Source: Lachnospiraceae bacterium (lineage in GTDB: Bacteria; Bacillota; Clostridia; Lachnospirales; Lachnospiraceae). From it: a DNA stretch of 64,000 bases. The position numbers and the translations under genes are program-made. Location: the NCBI GenBank assembly GCA_017431345.1, contig JAFRLH010000083.1, forward strand, positions 1-64,000, given 5' to 3'. Below are positions 1 through 8,705 of this stretch, piece after piece (position 1 is the stretch's first letter; each line of letters starts with the position of its first letter). The notes beneath the pieces were generated by a model. The model ran no database searches, was not told the DNA's origin, and worked only from the letters and a program-made list of their open reading frames with translations.

Positions 1-2
1 AT

Positions 3-701
3 CTAAAGTATCGTTTTTGCGTGCACCCTGAAGATGTCCTCGTCTTCTTTTCTGACCTGCAGGATAAAAGGGAACAGATCATACTTTGTGCACATATGAT
101 AGTCTGCCTCCGGAAAGACCTGCTGGTTCTCCGGCCTGAAGAACTTCCTTCCGGATTCCGTGTTCCGGAGCGCTTTCAGTTCCCGTTCCATATCAAACGG
201 CTGTCCTTCCAGCATGCTTTTGATATACCTTGCGCAAAGAAGATCTTCCGGGGCGGATTCCTTTCCGCCAAGTCCCATAGCCACCAGGCTGACATGCGCC
301 GGCGCCTTTGCTCTGATATAGGCAGCTGCCGCTGCTGCATTCACGAGACTCGCCGTGATCAGTTCTTCTGCACCGGCTGCATTGACGATTCCCTGCGTAC
401 CGGCACTTGTTGTATGAATAACAAGCCTGCCCTTCAGATCGGCGTTTTCTGTCTGCGAAGGCGAGTTGCCGTAATCAAAGCCCGGAAGCTTTACGCCTTT
501 TCTTTCTCCGATGAGCACCGCATCCGGATGTTCCGCCTTCAGTCGTCTGGCAGTCTCCTCTTTTCCCACTGCCAGTATTTCCGCTGCTCCCCGCGAGAAC
601 AGATAAGGCTCCAGGGAAAAAGCCCTGAAAACATCGATGATGACGGTCAGCCCGCGTGCCTTCCGGGCGCCTGTTACCAGTTCAAAAATTTCAATATTCA
701 T
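3..701 (-). CDS. comB: ComB-like 2-phosphosulfolactate phosphatase family protein
   Basis: A 232-residue complete protein of the ComB fold, which in methanogens removes phosphate from 2-phosphosulfolactate during coenzyme M synthesis. Visible family motifs are VIIDVFRAFS near residue 20, GERKGVKLPGFDYGNSP near residue 65 (GFD.GNSP is diagnostic) and a Ser/Thr-rich TTSAGTQGI near residue 97, followed by VAMG. The start codon overlaps the end of aroC by 4 bp (ATGA), so translation is coupled to aroC. No other coenzyme M gene is in view, so the real substrate in this fermentative bacterium is uncertain; sulfolactate or another phospho-acid is possible. Family is confident, substrate is not. Confidence 0.82.
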   Translation of the reverse strand: MNIEIFELVTGARKARGLTVIIDVFRAFSLEPYLFSRGAAEILAVGKEETARRLKAEHPDAVLIGERKGVKLPGFDYGNSPSQTENADLKGRLVIHTTSAGTQGIVNAAGAEELITASLVNAAAAAAYIRAKAPAHVSLVAMGLGGKESAPEDLLCARYIKSMLEGQPFDMERELKALRNTESGRKFFRPENQQVFPEADYHMCTKYDLFPFILQVRKEDEDIFRVHAKTIL

Positions 702-1747
702 TTTCTGTTTCCGTAAAAGCTTATGACATTCTCCGCCCGTGCGCCCATGTTCTCGAGCATCATGTCAAGAATTGTGATTGCTGCCATAGCTTCCATGACC
801 ACCATACCGCGGTACACGATCACGGGATCATGTCTGCCCTTGACTGACAGCGTAACGTTTTCATGCTCTCTGTTTATGCTGCTCTGTTCCTTTGTGATCG
901 AAGGCGTCGGTTTGAATGCAGCACGGATGATGATATCGCTGCCGTCTGTGATGCCGCCCAGGATCCCGCCGGAATGATTTGTCCTTTTGCAGACATTCCC
1001 GCTCTCGTCCGCCCGAAAGCTGTCATTGTTCTCTGAGCCGCATCTGTCTGCTGCTGCAAAACCGTCTCCGATCTCTACGCCTTTTACAGCGCCGATACTC
1101 ATGACTGCCGCTGCAAGTCTTGCGTCGGCTTTGTCAAACACCGGATCACCGAGACCGGCAGGAACACCGCTTATCACACATTCGGCAATACCGCCGAGGG
1201 AATCACCTTCTCTGACGGCTTTCTCAAGAAGATCCTTTACTTCTTCCTCTTTTTCCGCAGGAACACCGCCGATCCTTAACGGTCTGACTTTGAATGTGAC
1301 ACCGAGTTCGCCAAGCAGCTTCTCTGCGACTGCCCCTGCAGCTGTTCTGCAGACAGTTTCTCTGCCGGAAGCTCTTCCGCCGCCGCGGTAATCCCTGATA
1401 CCGTATTTTTCATCACAGGTATAATCCGCATGGCCTGGCCGGTATACATCCCTGATCTGTGAATAATCTGCAGAACGGTGATCCCGGTTCTCAATCATCA
1501 GAGAGATCGGTGTGCCTGTTGTTTTCCCCTCGAAAACACCGGACAAAATCTGCACACGGTCTTCTTCAGCACGTGCGGTCGAATATTCTCCCTTTCCTGG
1601 CTTTCTTCTGTCCAGCATGGCCTGGATGTCATTTTCTTCCAGCGCAAGACCTGCCGGACAGCCGTCTATGACCACACCGACCGCCGGACCGTGGCTTTCC
1701 CCCCACGTCGTTATTCTGAATATTTTCCCGAATGAAGAACCTGCCAT
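698..1747 (-). CDS. aroC: chorismate synthase
   Basis: Converts 5-enolpyruvylshikimate 3-phosphate to chorismate with reduced FMN, the last common step of aromatic amino acid synthesis in the cytoplasm. The 349-residue length is normal. Signatures seen: TTWGESHG at residues 13-20 (conserved active-site His), RRKPGKGEYSTAR near 47-59, and the GGRASGRETVCRTAAGA segment near 123-137. The start has GGAGG five bases upstream. It lies between rho and the ComB-like gene on the same strand, 28 bp after rho, overlapping the next gene by 4 bp. No other shikimate genes are adjacent. Confidence 0.96.
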   Translation of the reverse strand: MAGSSFGKIFRITTWGESHGPAVGVVIDGCPAGLALEENDIQAMLDRRKPGKGEYSTARAEEDRVQILSGVFEGKTTGTPISLMIENRDHRSADYSQIRDVYRPGHADYTCDEKYGIRDYRGGGRASGRETVCRTAAGAVAEKLLGELGVTFKVRPLRIGGVPAEKEEEVKDLLEKAVREGDSLGGIAECVISGVPAGLGDPVFDKADARLAAAVMSIGAVKGVEIGDGFAAADRCGSENNDSFRADESGNVCKRTNHSGGILGGITDGSDIIIRAAFKPTPSITKEQSSINREHENVTLSVKGRHDPVIVYRGMVVMEAMAAITILDMMLENMGARAENVISFYGNRK

Positions 1748-1775
1748 TTCAGCCTCCGTGCCTGCAGTTTCGGAA

Positions 1776-3782
1776 CTACAGCCTGATCGTTTTTACCATT
1801 CTTACAAAATCAGCATTGTTTCTGGTGCGCGTAAAGAGCCGAAGGACTTCTTCCACGGCTTCTTCCTGCTTCATCCCATGCATACCTCTGTGGATCGTCG
1901 CGACAGCTTCCTGTTCCTCTTTTGTCAGGAGCAGATCATCTCTTCTGGTACCGGATTTGATAATATCGATCGCCGGGAAGATCCTTCGTTCCGACAGCTT
2001 TCTGTCAAGCACAAGCTCCATGTTGCCGGTGCCCTTAAACTCTTCGAAAACAACATCGTCCATCCTGCTGCCGGTATCCACAAGCGCAGTCGCCATGATC
2101 GTCAGGCTGCCGCCCTCCCGCATGTTCCTGGCTGCACCGAAGAATTTTTTCGGCATATGCAGTGCTGCCGGATCAAGGCCGCCGGAAAGCGTTCTGCCGC
2201 TGGGCGCTACCGTCAGATTGTATGCCCTCGCCAGACGCGTGATGGAATCCAGCAGGATCATGACATCCCTGCCGTGCTCCACGAGACGCTGCGCGCGTCC
2301 GAGGACCATTTCAGCAACCCGTTTATGATGTTCCGGTTCCTCATCAAACGTCGAATAGATTACTTCAACATTGTCTCCCGGAATGCTTTCCTTGATATCC
2401 GTCACTTCCTCGGGACGCTCATCGATGAGCAGAATAATGATATGCACATCGGGATGATTTGTCTGGGTCGCAAGTGCGATCTCCTTGAGGAGCGTCGTTT
2501 TTCCGGCCTTGGGCGGCGAAACGATCATGCCGCGCTGGCCTTTGCCGACAGGCGAAAGCAGATCCACGATCCTCATGGCGACCGATCCGCCCGGGCGTTC
2601 CAGATGCAGACGTTCATTCGGGAAGATGGGCGTAAGATCCTCGAAATTTTCGCGCTTGGCTGCTTTTTCCGGTTCCTCGTCATTAATGGCCTGCACATAC
2701 AGCAGTGCGGCGTATTTTTCCGTGCCGGTCTTGACGCGGATATTTCCCGCGATAAAATCTCCGGTCTTCATGTTGAATCTGCGGATCTGAGAAGGGGATA
2801 CATAGATATCCTCTTCGCCCGGCAGATAATTGTCACTGCGGATAAAGCCGTAGCCTTCCGGCATGACTTCGAGAATACCGTAGGCTTCCTGCCCGGAATC
2901 CAGTCTCTTCAGGTTCTGATTGCTCTTCCGGGCACGGTTCTGATCCTGGTCTTCCCGCTGTGATGTCCGGTTATCCTGCTGCTCGCCCTGTTCTTCCGCA
3001 GGGCCGGAATTCCCGGCAATGCTCCCGGAAATATCAACCGCAATCGGCACAGCTGTCTCAGGTGCATTGTCCGGCTCACGCATTCCAATGATGGAAGCGC
3101 GTTCGTTTTCCCTGCTGCCACTCAGTTCTTCTTTTTTTGCGGCTGTGTTTTCATATCCTGCAGTCTGACCCTCTTCCGTTTCGGTATAACCGAATCTGCG
3201 GATCCTTCGCTCATTCCTGCCGGATTCCTGTCTGCGGTCCCGGCTGCCCTGGTTCTGGCGCCTGTCAGGCTGCTGTCTTCGGTCTCTGCCTCGCTGACTG
3301 CGGTCAGAAGACTGCTGTCTGCCAGCCTCTTTTTTGACAGCTTCTCCCGGTTTCTTTCCTGCTGTTTCCGACTCAGATGCGGCAGACTCTTCCGGTTTCT
3401 TCACGGTCACTCCTGCTTCAGGCACAGCAGGCTCCTCCGGTTTCTTCACGGTCACTTCCGCTTCAGGCACAGCAGGCGTTTTCTTTTTCTTCTCTGCAGA
3501 AGCTTTCCTGTTCTTTGCCTCTGCTGCCCCGGTTTTTGGTCTTTTGCTGACGCCGGAGTTCTTTTCCGGTTTCCCAACTGCCGGTTCCGGTTTCTTTTCC
3601 GCTTCACGCATTGTTTCCGGGGCCGCAGCATCTCCAGCTTCATTGATCTTCGCTCCCGGCAGATGGCGGCTTACCGTCTCCGCCAGTTCCGCTTTTCTTA
3701 ACGAGCTGATCCCTTTAAGTCCCAGTTCCTTCGCCAGCGCGCGAAGTTCTGCCAACGATAACTCATTCAGCTTTTCCTGCAT
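1776..3782 (-). CDS. rho: transcription termination factor Rho with long disordered insert
   Basis: RNA-dependent hexameric helicase-ATPase that ends transcription. Domains: Rho N-terminal helix bundle at about 1-43 (LAELRALAKELGLKGISSLR), a low-complexity Lys/Glu/Arg/Gln-rich insert of about 250 residues (45-295), a cold-shock-like RNA-binding domain (GILEVMPEGYGFIRS, from 302), and the ATPase core with Walker A SPPKAGKTT at 422-430 and LLDSITRLARAYN. The 668-residue length against about 420 for E. coli Rho is due entirely to the insert. Inside it a 15-residue unit (VPEA-VTVKKPEE) occurs twice. The start has GAGAGG upstream. Long basic or disordered inserts are known in Rho of several bacterial phyla, where they alter RNA binding or condensation. 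Confidence 0.96.
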   Translation of the reverse strand: MQEKLNELSLAELRALAKELGLKGISSLRKAELAETVSRHLPGAKINEAGDAAAPETMREAEKKPEPAVGKPEKNSGVSKRPKTGAAEAKNRKASAEKKKKTPAVPEAEVTVKKPEEPAVPEAGVTVKKPEESAASESETAGKKPGEAVKKEAGRQQSSDRSQRGRDRRQQPDRRQNQGSRDRRQESGRNERRIRRFGYTETEEGQTAGYENTAAKKEELSGSRENERASIIGMREPDNAPETAVPIAVDISGSIAGNSGPAEEQGEQQDNRTSQREDQDQNRARKSNQNLKRLDSGQEAYGILEVMPEGYGFIRSDNYLPGEEDIYVSPSQIRRFNMKTGDFIAGNIRVKTGTEKYAALLYVQAINDEEPEKAAKRENFEDLTPIFPNERLHLERPGGSVAMRIVDLLSPVGKGQRGMIVSPPKAGKTTLLKEIALATQTNHPDVHIIILLIDERPEEVTDIKESIPGDNVEVIYSTFDEEPEHHKRVAEMVLGRAQRLVEHGRDVMILLDSITRLARAYNLTVAPSGRTLSGGLDPAALHMPKKFFGAARNMREGGSLTIMATALVDTGSRMDDVVFEEFKGTGNMELVLDRKLSERRIFPAIDIIKSGTRRDDLLLTKEEQEAVATIHRGMHGMKQEEAVEEVLRLFTRTRNNADFVRMVKTIRL

Positions 3783-4198
3783 AATTTCCTCTCGAATCCT
3801 AATCTGATAATACAGGATCAGAAAACAATAAAATAAAAAACTGCATGGTTCTTCCTGATCCTGATAAACTTGAGATATAGCTTGTAATCCGTAAGAAGAA
3901 TACTCTTACTCTGACACTGTCCTGCCAAACGCCGGATCTGTGTAATAGAACTGTTTACAGATGCGATCTCTGATATGTTTGACTAGAGTATAGCTTACAA
4001 TCTGCGCTGCTGTAAAGTGTTTTTTAACTTCCAGAATTACAAACAGGGCACTCCTCCCTCCTCTGCTTTTAACAATTATGATCCTGTTGTCCTTTTCTGA
4101 CATTTTCCCGCTAAACTATGATATAATTTATGTATTAAATGATTGGATGCAGGAACGCTCTGCTGCCTGCTCTCAAAATTAAAGACCGGAGGTGTGTG
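3783..4198. other. intergenic region between rho and gloA
   Basis: 416 bp, AT-rich, separating divergent rho and the glyoxalase gene. It must hold the rho promoter and leader (minus) and the glyoxalase promoter (plus, TATAAT at 4122-4127). A 65-codon frame on the minus strand (3906-4103) has a poor ribosome site and no recognisable family, so I do not call it. The repeated GATCCTGAT/CAGGATC words at about 3806-3812 and 3856-3865 form a possible stem in the rho leader; no T-run follows. Confidence 0.5.
4104..4127 (+). promoter_or_regulatory. probable sigma-A promoter of the glyoxalase gene
   Basis: TATAAT at about 4122-4127 is a perfect -10 hexamer lying about 70 bp before the glyoxalase start. 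The -35 is weak: TGACAT/GACATT lies about 17-18 bp upstream. Confidence 0.5.
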
Positions 4199-4567
4199 AT
4201 GCAGTTTCGTATGGTTCATGAGAATTTTAATGTAAAGGATCTTGCTGTATCCATGGCGTTTTATGAAAAGGCGCTTGGCCTGAAGGAGGTCCGCCGGAAG
4301 ACTGCCGAAGACGGTTCCTTCATCCTGGTATATGTCTCCAATCCGGAATCGGATTTCGAGCTGGAACTTACCTGGCTGAAGGATCATCCCGAGCCGTATG
4401 ATCTGGGTGAAGGAGAATTCCACCTGGCCTTTCAGACGGATGACATGGAAGCCGCGCATAAGCTGCATGAAGAAATGGGATGCATCTGCTTTGAAAATCC
4501 AAAGATGGGAATCTACTTTATTGAGGATCCGGACGGGTACTGGCTGGAGATCGTACCGGTGAGGTAA
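4199..4567 (+). CDS. gloA: glyoxalase I / lactoylglutathione lyase family (VOC)
   Basis: A 122-residue vicinal-oxygen-chelate protein, probably isomerising the hemithioacetal of methylglyoxal and a thiol. The start is taken at the ATG preceded by GGAGGTGTGTG; an upstream in-frame ATG at 4139 has no ribosome site. The four expected metal ligands are in place: His in RMVHENF, Glu in ELELTW, His in EFHLAF and Glu in YWLEIVPV. The FIEDPDGYWLEI ending is typical of GloA. Low-GC anaerobes often lack glutathione, so the thiol cofactor is unknown. It is a single gene flanked by a hairpin-forming repeat. Confidence 0.9.
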   Translation: MQFRMVHENFNVKDLAVSMAFYEKALGLKEVRRKTAEDGSFILVYVSNPESDFELELTWLKDHPEPYDLGEGEFHLAFQTDDMEAAHKLHEEMGCICFENPKMGIYFIEDPDGYWLEIVPVR

Positions 4568-4583
4568 GAGTCTGTCAAAAGAG

Positions 4584-4633
4584 AACGGGGTATCAAAGTC
4601 TCGTTATAAAAACACGACTTCGATACCCCGTTT
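4584..4633. repeat. hairpin repeat with GGGGTATCG core
   Basis: Long imperfect inverted repeat: AACGGGGTATC at 4584-4594 pairs with GATACCCCGTTT near 4622-4633, and AAGTC/GACTT and CGT/ACG extend the stem inward. It may end glyoxalase transcription, but no T-run follows. AAACGGGGTATCG (minus strand here) recurs exactly at 47062-47074. Confidence 0.6.
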
Positions 4634-4838
4634 AAAGCGGTTATCCGTATTCAGCTTTGCAGGCTGTCTATGAATCATGGCTGCTTTCAGCACTTCTTAA
4701 TACCGAAATCCGAAAAAGGTTCTCCTCCTGTTCCTGCCTTGCAACACTCTGTCACTTATGGCAAGGGATGCCTGCTTGCGGTCTAAATCAGTTTTTACTG
4801 CTTTTCGGTATCGTTTTCAGCATATAACAAAGATGCAA

Positions 4839-5195
4839 TCAATTCCTTTTTCCGGGTATTATAATTCCAATCAATGAAATCAGAGCACAGATCAGACACC
4901 ACGCAGACCATATCATAAGATCCGCAAATACCCCCTGGCTTGCAAATCCAAGCAATGCCGCCAGCCCAAAGATGACAAACGTTGCAATATGCCCCTTTTT
5001 CCCGGCATTCCTGGCAGCTATTGATACAATACCGCCTGCAAGCATCAAAACCGCAACTATGATGCCTCCTCCTGCGCTGAGATCAGTCGTATTCTCATCA
5101 ATAGCATTTACAAATCCTGCCGCACAGGACTGAAAAGTCACTACTACAAAGAAGACGATTGACAAAATCCCTGATACAAGTTTCCATACTTTCAT
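4839..5195 (-). CDS. small four-helix membrane protein
   Basis: A 118-residue protein of unknown function. Four hydrophobic stretches are visible: about 5-27, 44-62, 69-87 and 92-113. The ending is short and basic (PGKRN). An Asp/Asn/Thr-rich loop (NAIDENTTDLSAG) follows helix 1, and a CAAG near residue 24 is a weak lipobox-like site. It resembles DUF4064-type four-helix proteins, but I cannot confirm this. The start has GAGGAGG about eight bases upstream. It is followed by 271 bp without a gene and preceded by the secreted LRR gene on the same strand. Confidence 0.7.
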   Translation of the reverse strand: MKVWKLVSGILSIVFFVVVTFQSCAAGFVNAIDENTTDLSAGGGIIVAVLMLAGGIVSIAARNAGKKGHIATFVIFGLAALLGFASQGVFADLMIWSAWCLICALISLIGIIIPGKRN

Positions 5196-5276
5196 GAATG
5201 ATTCCTCCTCTTTTTATATATTAATGTTACAAGCCTGATTATGCTTCCCGGATACTGACTGCCAATAACAGACGCC

Positions 5277-6281
5277 TTACATATATGCCTTTGAATACTT
5301 CGGTTTTTTCAGACCGGCTTTCTTAAACAGTTTTTTATACTTTTTCACACCGGGGACTTCAAGCCGGATTCCTTTCTTTGTCCCTTTGAAAGCATTCTTC
5401 CCTATGCTCTTTATACTTGCAGATTTCAGGACTCTTACCGAACCAAGCCTGCTGCATCCCTTGAATGCATTCTTCGATATGACTACTTTTTTACCTCTTA
5501 TTACAACACCCATAAGATATGACTCTGTTCCCAGCTTTTTGCAGTTTTGGAAGGCTCCGGCACCGATTTTCTTAACTTCTTCCGGAATGGAGATGCTCTT
5601 TATACTGCTCCCCTTAAAAGCATATGCTCCGATCGATGATACCGTAAATTCCGTATTATAAGAATCAAGCACTTCCATGTTATCTATAGTCGTGAAATAT
5701 TCTTTCTCGCTTATATAAAAATCTGTTTTTCTTTTGCTTGCGATCTTGGAAAGTTCAATACTGAAGTTGCTTGTTATCTTATAGATATTGCTGTCGGAGT
5801 CCTTTATCTTCCTGCCTTTGGGATTGTATTTTTCAACTTTAAAACTATATTTTGTATTACTTGTATTCCAGAATTTCAGATAATAAGAACCTGTATAAGC
5901 TGCTCTGAACAGTTTGGAAGTTTTATTGTAATTACCATTGCTTACCGTATTTCTGTCTTCCGTATTGCTGTCTTTGCAAAGGCTTACGATCATTGTTCCC
6001 CAACCGTAATCATCAAGGTCTTTCATCTCATAGACAGAGATTTTATAAAAGTTACCTTCCTTTACAGCGATTTTGTAATAGTCTTCATCATCTCCGGAAT
6101 CACTGTCCTCTACTTGACCGGTATATTCCGTCCCCAATTTGATGCTCTGCGCTTTGACAGCTGTATTATTCGGTTCCACTTCCTTCACTGCCGCATAAAC
6201 AGTATCTGTTGACAGGAGTCCCAAAAATAATCCCGCCATAATCAGTCCTGCCCGTAAAACTATCATTCTTTTACTTCTCAT
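5277..6281 (-). CDS. secreted PPC-domain and BspA-type leucine-rich repeat protein
   Basis: A 334-residue exported protein. A signal peptide covers about residues 1-30 (Arg/Lys start, hydrophobic core, VYA-AVK cleavage). Residues about 34-130 look like a bacterial pre-peptidase C-terminal (PPC) beta-sandwich: EVEPNNTAVKAQSIKLG then DEDYYKIAV and YYLKFWN. The C-terminal third has LRR_5/BspA repeats: IGAYAFKGSSIKSISIPE, IGAGAFQNC, ISKNAFKGCSRL, IGKNAFKG. It ends in a Lys-rich tail. Such proteins bind host or matrix surfaces or self-assemble; no catalytic motif is present. The gene is clearly richer in A+T than its neighbours, hinting at separate origin. Confidence 0.8.
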   Translation of the reverse strand: MRSKRMIVLRAGLIMAGLFLGLLSTDTVYAAVKEVEPNNTAVKAQSIKLGTEYTGQVEDSDSGDDEDYYKIAVKEGNFYKISVYEMKDLDDYGWGTMIVSLCKDSNTEDRNTVSNGNYNKTSKLFRAAYTGSYYLKFWNTSNTKYSFKVEKYNPKGRKIKDSDSNIYKITSNFSIELSKIASKRKTDFYISEKEYFTTIDNMEVLDSYNTEFTVSSIGAYAFKGSSIKSISIPEEVKKIGAGAFQNCKKLGTESYLMGVVIRGKKVVISKNAFKGCSRLGSVRVLKSASIKSIGKNAFKGTKKGIRLEVPGVKKYKKLFKKAGLKKPKYSKAYM

Positions 6282-6357
6282 AATTGCTTCATCTCCTCTG
6301 ATCGGCTATTGCGCTTATTAATGATGTAATTAATAGTATCATTTTGACAAATAAAAA

Positions 6358-6380
6358 TCGTCCGCTGTACAGCGGACAAT
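6358..6380 (-). terminator. intrinsic terminator after the kinase/methyltransferase pair
   Basis: Perfect 18-bp palindrome GTCCGCTGTACAGCGGAC at 6360-6377, followed on the minus strand by GATTTTTATTTG. It ends the minus-strand kinase-methyltransferase unit. Confidence 0.75.
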
Positions 6381-6399
6381 TATCAGTCATTTATATAAT

Positions 6400-7230
6400 C
6401 TATTTTCTTCCCAGCTGCCAGAACGCCACCGCGCTCGCAGCAGCCACATTCAGCGAATCAACGCCATGATGCATGGGGATCTTTACCGTGTAATCACAGG
6501 CTGCGATCGTCTCCGGTTTCAGGCCTTCGCTTTCGGTCCCCAGCACGACCGCCAGTTTTTCCTGCTTCATCAAACAGGCATCATCGATGGATACAGAATC
6601 ATCTTTGAGTGCCATGGCAGCCGTGCAGAATCCGTTCTCCCTGAGCAGCTTCAGTCCGCTGCCGGGCCATTCTCCGGTCTTCAGGACCGTCCACGGGATC
6701 TGAAAGACCGTACCCATGCTTACTCTTGCCGCACGTCTGTACAGCGGATCGCTGCTGTCATGCGTCAGGAGCACAGCATCCATGCCAAGCGCTGCCGCTG
6801 AACGGAAAATCGCTCCGACATTGGTCGGGTTGACAATATCCTCTAGCACAGCGATCCTGCGCGCTTCCCGGATCACCATCTCCGCATCCGGCAGCGGTCT
6901 GCGCCGCATCACACACAGCATGCCTCTGGTAAGAGACAGTTTCTCTGCCGAAAAACCCGCATTGCTCTTAAAGATTTCCTGTCCGGCAATGTAGACCGGG
7001 ATATCCGAAAGCCGTGCAAGCAGCGCGTCGGCTCTGCCGTCGGCATACCGCTCTTCCATCAGTACTTTTTCCGGAATATAGCCGGCATTCAGCGCGCGTT
7101 CGATCACATTCGGACTCTCCGCTATGAATATCCCCGGCTCCGGTTCATAGTAATGAAACAGCTGCGGTTCTCCGTATTTCCAGAACACTTCCAGTTCTGC
7201 AATTGTGTTAATATCTGCCTTTATGATCAT
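6400..7230 (-). CDS. SpoU/TrmH-family RNA 2'-O-methyltransferase
   Basis: A 276-residue SPOUT-class methyltransferase, expected to methylate a ribose 2'-OH of rRNA or tRNA using S-adenosylmethionine. All three class motifs are visible: motif 1 NPTNVGAIFRSAAALG, motif 2 AVVLGTESEGL, and motif 3 IPMHHGVDSLNVAAASAVA, which forms the trefoil knot. The N-terminal 100 residues form an RNA substrate-binding (L30e-like) domain. The start has GGAAGTGA upstream. It follows the kinase gene by 33 bp on the same strand, so the two may share a transcript. The target nucleotide cannot be told from sequence. Confidence 0.9.
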   Translation of the reverse strand: MIIKADINTIAELEVFWKYGEPQLFHYYEPEPGIFIAESPNVIERALNAGYIPEKVLMEERYADGRADALLARLSDIPVYIAGQEIFKSNAGFSAEKLSLTRGMLCVMRRRPLPDAEMVIREARRIAVLEDIVNPTNVGAIFRSAAALGMDAVLLTHDSSDPLYRRAARVSMGTVFQIPWTVLKTGEWPGSGLKLLRENGFCTAAMALKDDSVSIDDACLMKQEKLAVVLGTESEGLKPETIAACDYTVKIPMHHGVDSLNVAAASAVAFWQLGRK

Positions 7231-7263
7231 TGTTCACTTCCATACGGTTTTTCTGCAGTGGTG

Positions 7264-8469
7264 TCATCTGATGAGTGCAAGCACGATCGCGAACAGAACG
7301 ACCACCAGAAACGCGAGCGCAGCTCCCCAGAGCAGGACAGCCAGCGTCCCGATGATTCCGCCGTGCCGGCACCCCGGGAAACATCCCCGGATATTTCTGT
7401 AATTGCCCAGCCAGAATACCACGAACACACATGTGCAGAACCACATGATCCCGCTGTAGCTCTGGTAGAATGTATCTCCGGGGGCTCCGTCCTCCGTCCA
7501 TTCGACAGTTATGCTCATCCAGGCGATGAACAGATATCCCAGAGCAGCCGTGATCATATGCAGAATGTTTCTGCTCCTGAATCCTACCGGCAGGAAGGAT
7601 CCTGTCACATCCGGAGAAAGATCACTGTCTGTATCTGCCTTCCGGTCTTCATTGCTGACATAAGCTTCCGGCATATTTCTGCTGAACGCTTCTGTATAAT
7701 TATCAAACCGTTTCCGGAAGGCTGTCTGTCTGCCAGATCCGGACTCCTCATCAGGGACAGCAGTTTCCTTTACATTCTCAAGGACTCTGGCAAGTTCGTC
7801 CACATTTCTGAACCGGTCTTCCGGTTCAAGCCTGATGCACTTTTCGATGACTGTACGGATCGGTCTCCCCGGTTTCCTGACAGAGGGCAGTTCCCCGGTA
7901 AGCATCACATTCATCGTGACGCCGAGGCCGTAAATATCTGTCCTTACGTCGGACTGCCCGAAGCCATACTGTTCCGGCGCTGCGAACTCCGGCGTTCCCA
8001 TCAGCCTGGTGTCGCGGTTGCTGTCCGGCTTGAGTTCCCTCACAGCATTGAAATCCAATAACCAGACTTCTTTGTTCTGCCCGATCAGGATGTTCGACGG
8101 TTTGATATCACGGTGGATCATCGGCGGGACCTGTGAATGGAGCTGTGACAGCAGCGTGCAGACTGCGAGCATGATCTGTCTGGTATCTTCAAACGGGAAC
8201 GGACCGGCTTTTTCCAGCATCTCATCCACCGTCATACCGTGAATATATTCCTCAATAATAACGAGCGAATCATTTTCTTCGGAAATACTGACGATATGCG
8301 GCAGTCCCGGAAGATCCAGTGCCATCAGGCGTCTGTATACTTCAATATCATAATTTCGGACACATTTCCTGACATACAAATGGCCGTCCTGCCGGTTCCG
8401 CACCAGCCAGACGTCCTTGCCTTCCTTCAGCCTGGATAAGCTCTCATATTTATCCGGTTCCAATGACAT
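7264..8469 (-). CDS. membrane-anchored bacterial Ser/Thr protein kinase
   Basis: A 401-residue Hanks-type kinase with a C-terminal membrane anchor. The N-lobe lacks a clear Gly-rich loop (LKEGKDVWLV); Lys35 in LYVRKCV is the probable ATP lysine. The catalytic loop HRDIKPSN is at 119-126. The metal motif is DFN (139-141) instead of DFG, and the activation segment ends APEQYG (164-169), followed by DIYGLGVTM. After a polar linker (about 235-300), three hydrophobic segments lie near 304-326, 343-362 and 373-401. There are no PASTA repeats. It is divergent from an HTH gene across a repeat-bearing spacer, a pairing that suggests a dedicated regulator. Catalytic competence is likely but the DFN change is notable. 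Confidence 0.88.
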   Translation of the reverse strand: MSLEPDKYESLSRLKEGKDVWLVRNRQDGHLYVRKCVRNYDIEVYRRLMALDLPGLPHIVSISEENDSLVIIEEYIHGMTVDEMLEKAGPFPFEDTRQIMLAVCTLLSQLHSQVPPMIHRDIKPSNILIGQNKEVWLLDFNAVRELKPDSNRDTRLMGTPEFAAPEQYGFGQSDVRTDIYGLGVTMNVMLTGELPSVRKPGRPIRTVIEKCIRLEPEDRFRNVDELARVLENVKETAVPDEESGSGRQTAFRKRFDNYTEAFSRNMPEAYVSNEDRKADTDSDLSPDVTGSFLPVGFRSRNILHMITAALGYLFIAWMSITVEWTEDGAPGDTFYQSYSGIMWFCTCVFVVFWLGNYRNIRGCFPGCRHGGIIGTLAVLLWGAALAFLVVVLFAIVLALIR

Positions 8470-8493
8470 AATCGCTTGTCTGCCCCTCTGTTT

Positions 8494-8550
8494 ACGTATG
8501 CAGTTTCAGATTTCTTCACTTGCATACGCAGTTTCCCTGCTCTTCACTTA
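8494..8550. repeat. 28-bp direct repeat between kinase and HTH genes
   Basis: Two copies with 28-bp period: GCAGTTTC at 8500-8507 and 8528-8535, and TCTTCACTT at 8513-8521 and 8541-8549. Each is preceded by a GTATGC/ATACGC core, and a third GCGTACG core lies near 8597. They look like operator sites for a dimeric DNA-binding protein. Confidence 0.55.
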
Positions 8551-8705
8551 GTCAGCGGCTGTCTTTTTACGGACGCATTCTCTTATTTCTTTGTTTGCGT
8601 ACGTTTTGCTGCTCCATACAGAGAACTTCTCTGTAATTAATACCAGAATTATGATAATATTACATCGTATTAAACACATTCGCAAGCCGGTGAAAGGAGC
8701 GCATC

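Noticed and set aside
3906-4103. 65-codon minus-strand frame upstream of rho
   Set aside because: No ribosome site, no recognisable family, and it lies in AT-rich spacer shared by divergent promoters.
4139-4198. longer glyoxalase start
   Set aside because: The upstream ATG lacks a ribosome site and overlaps the promoter; the inner ATG has GGAGG.
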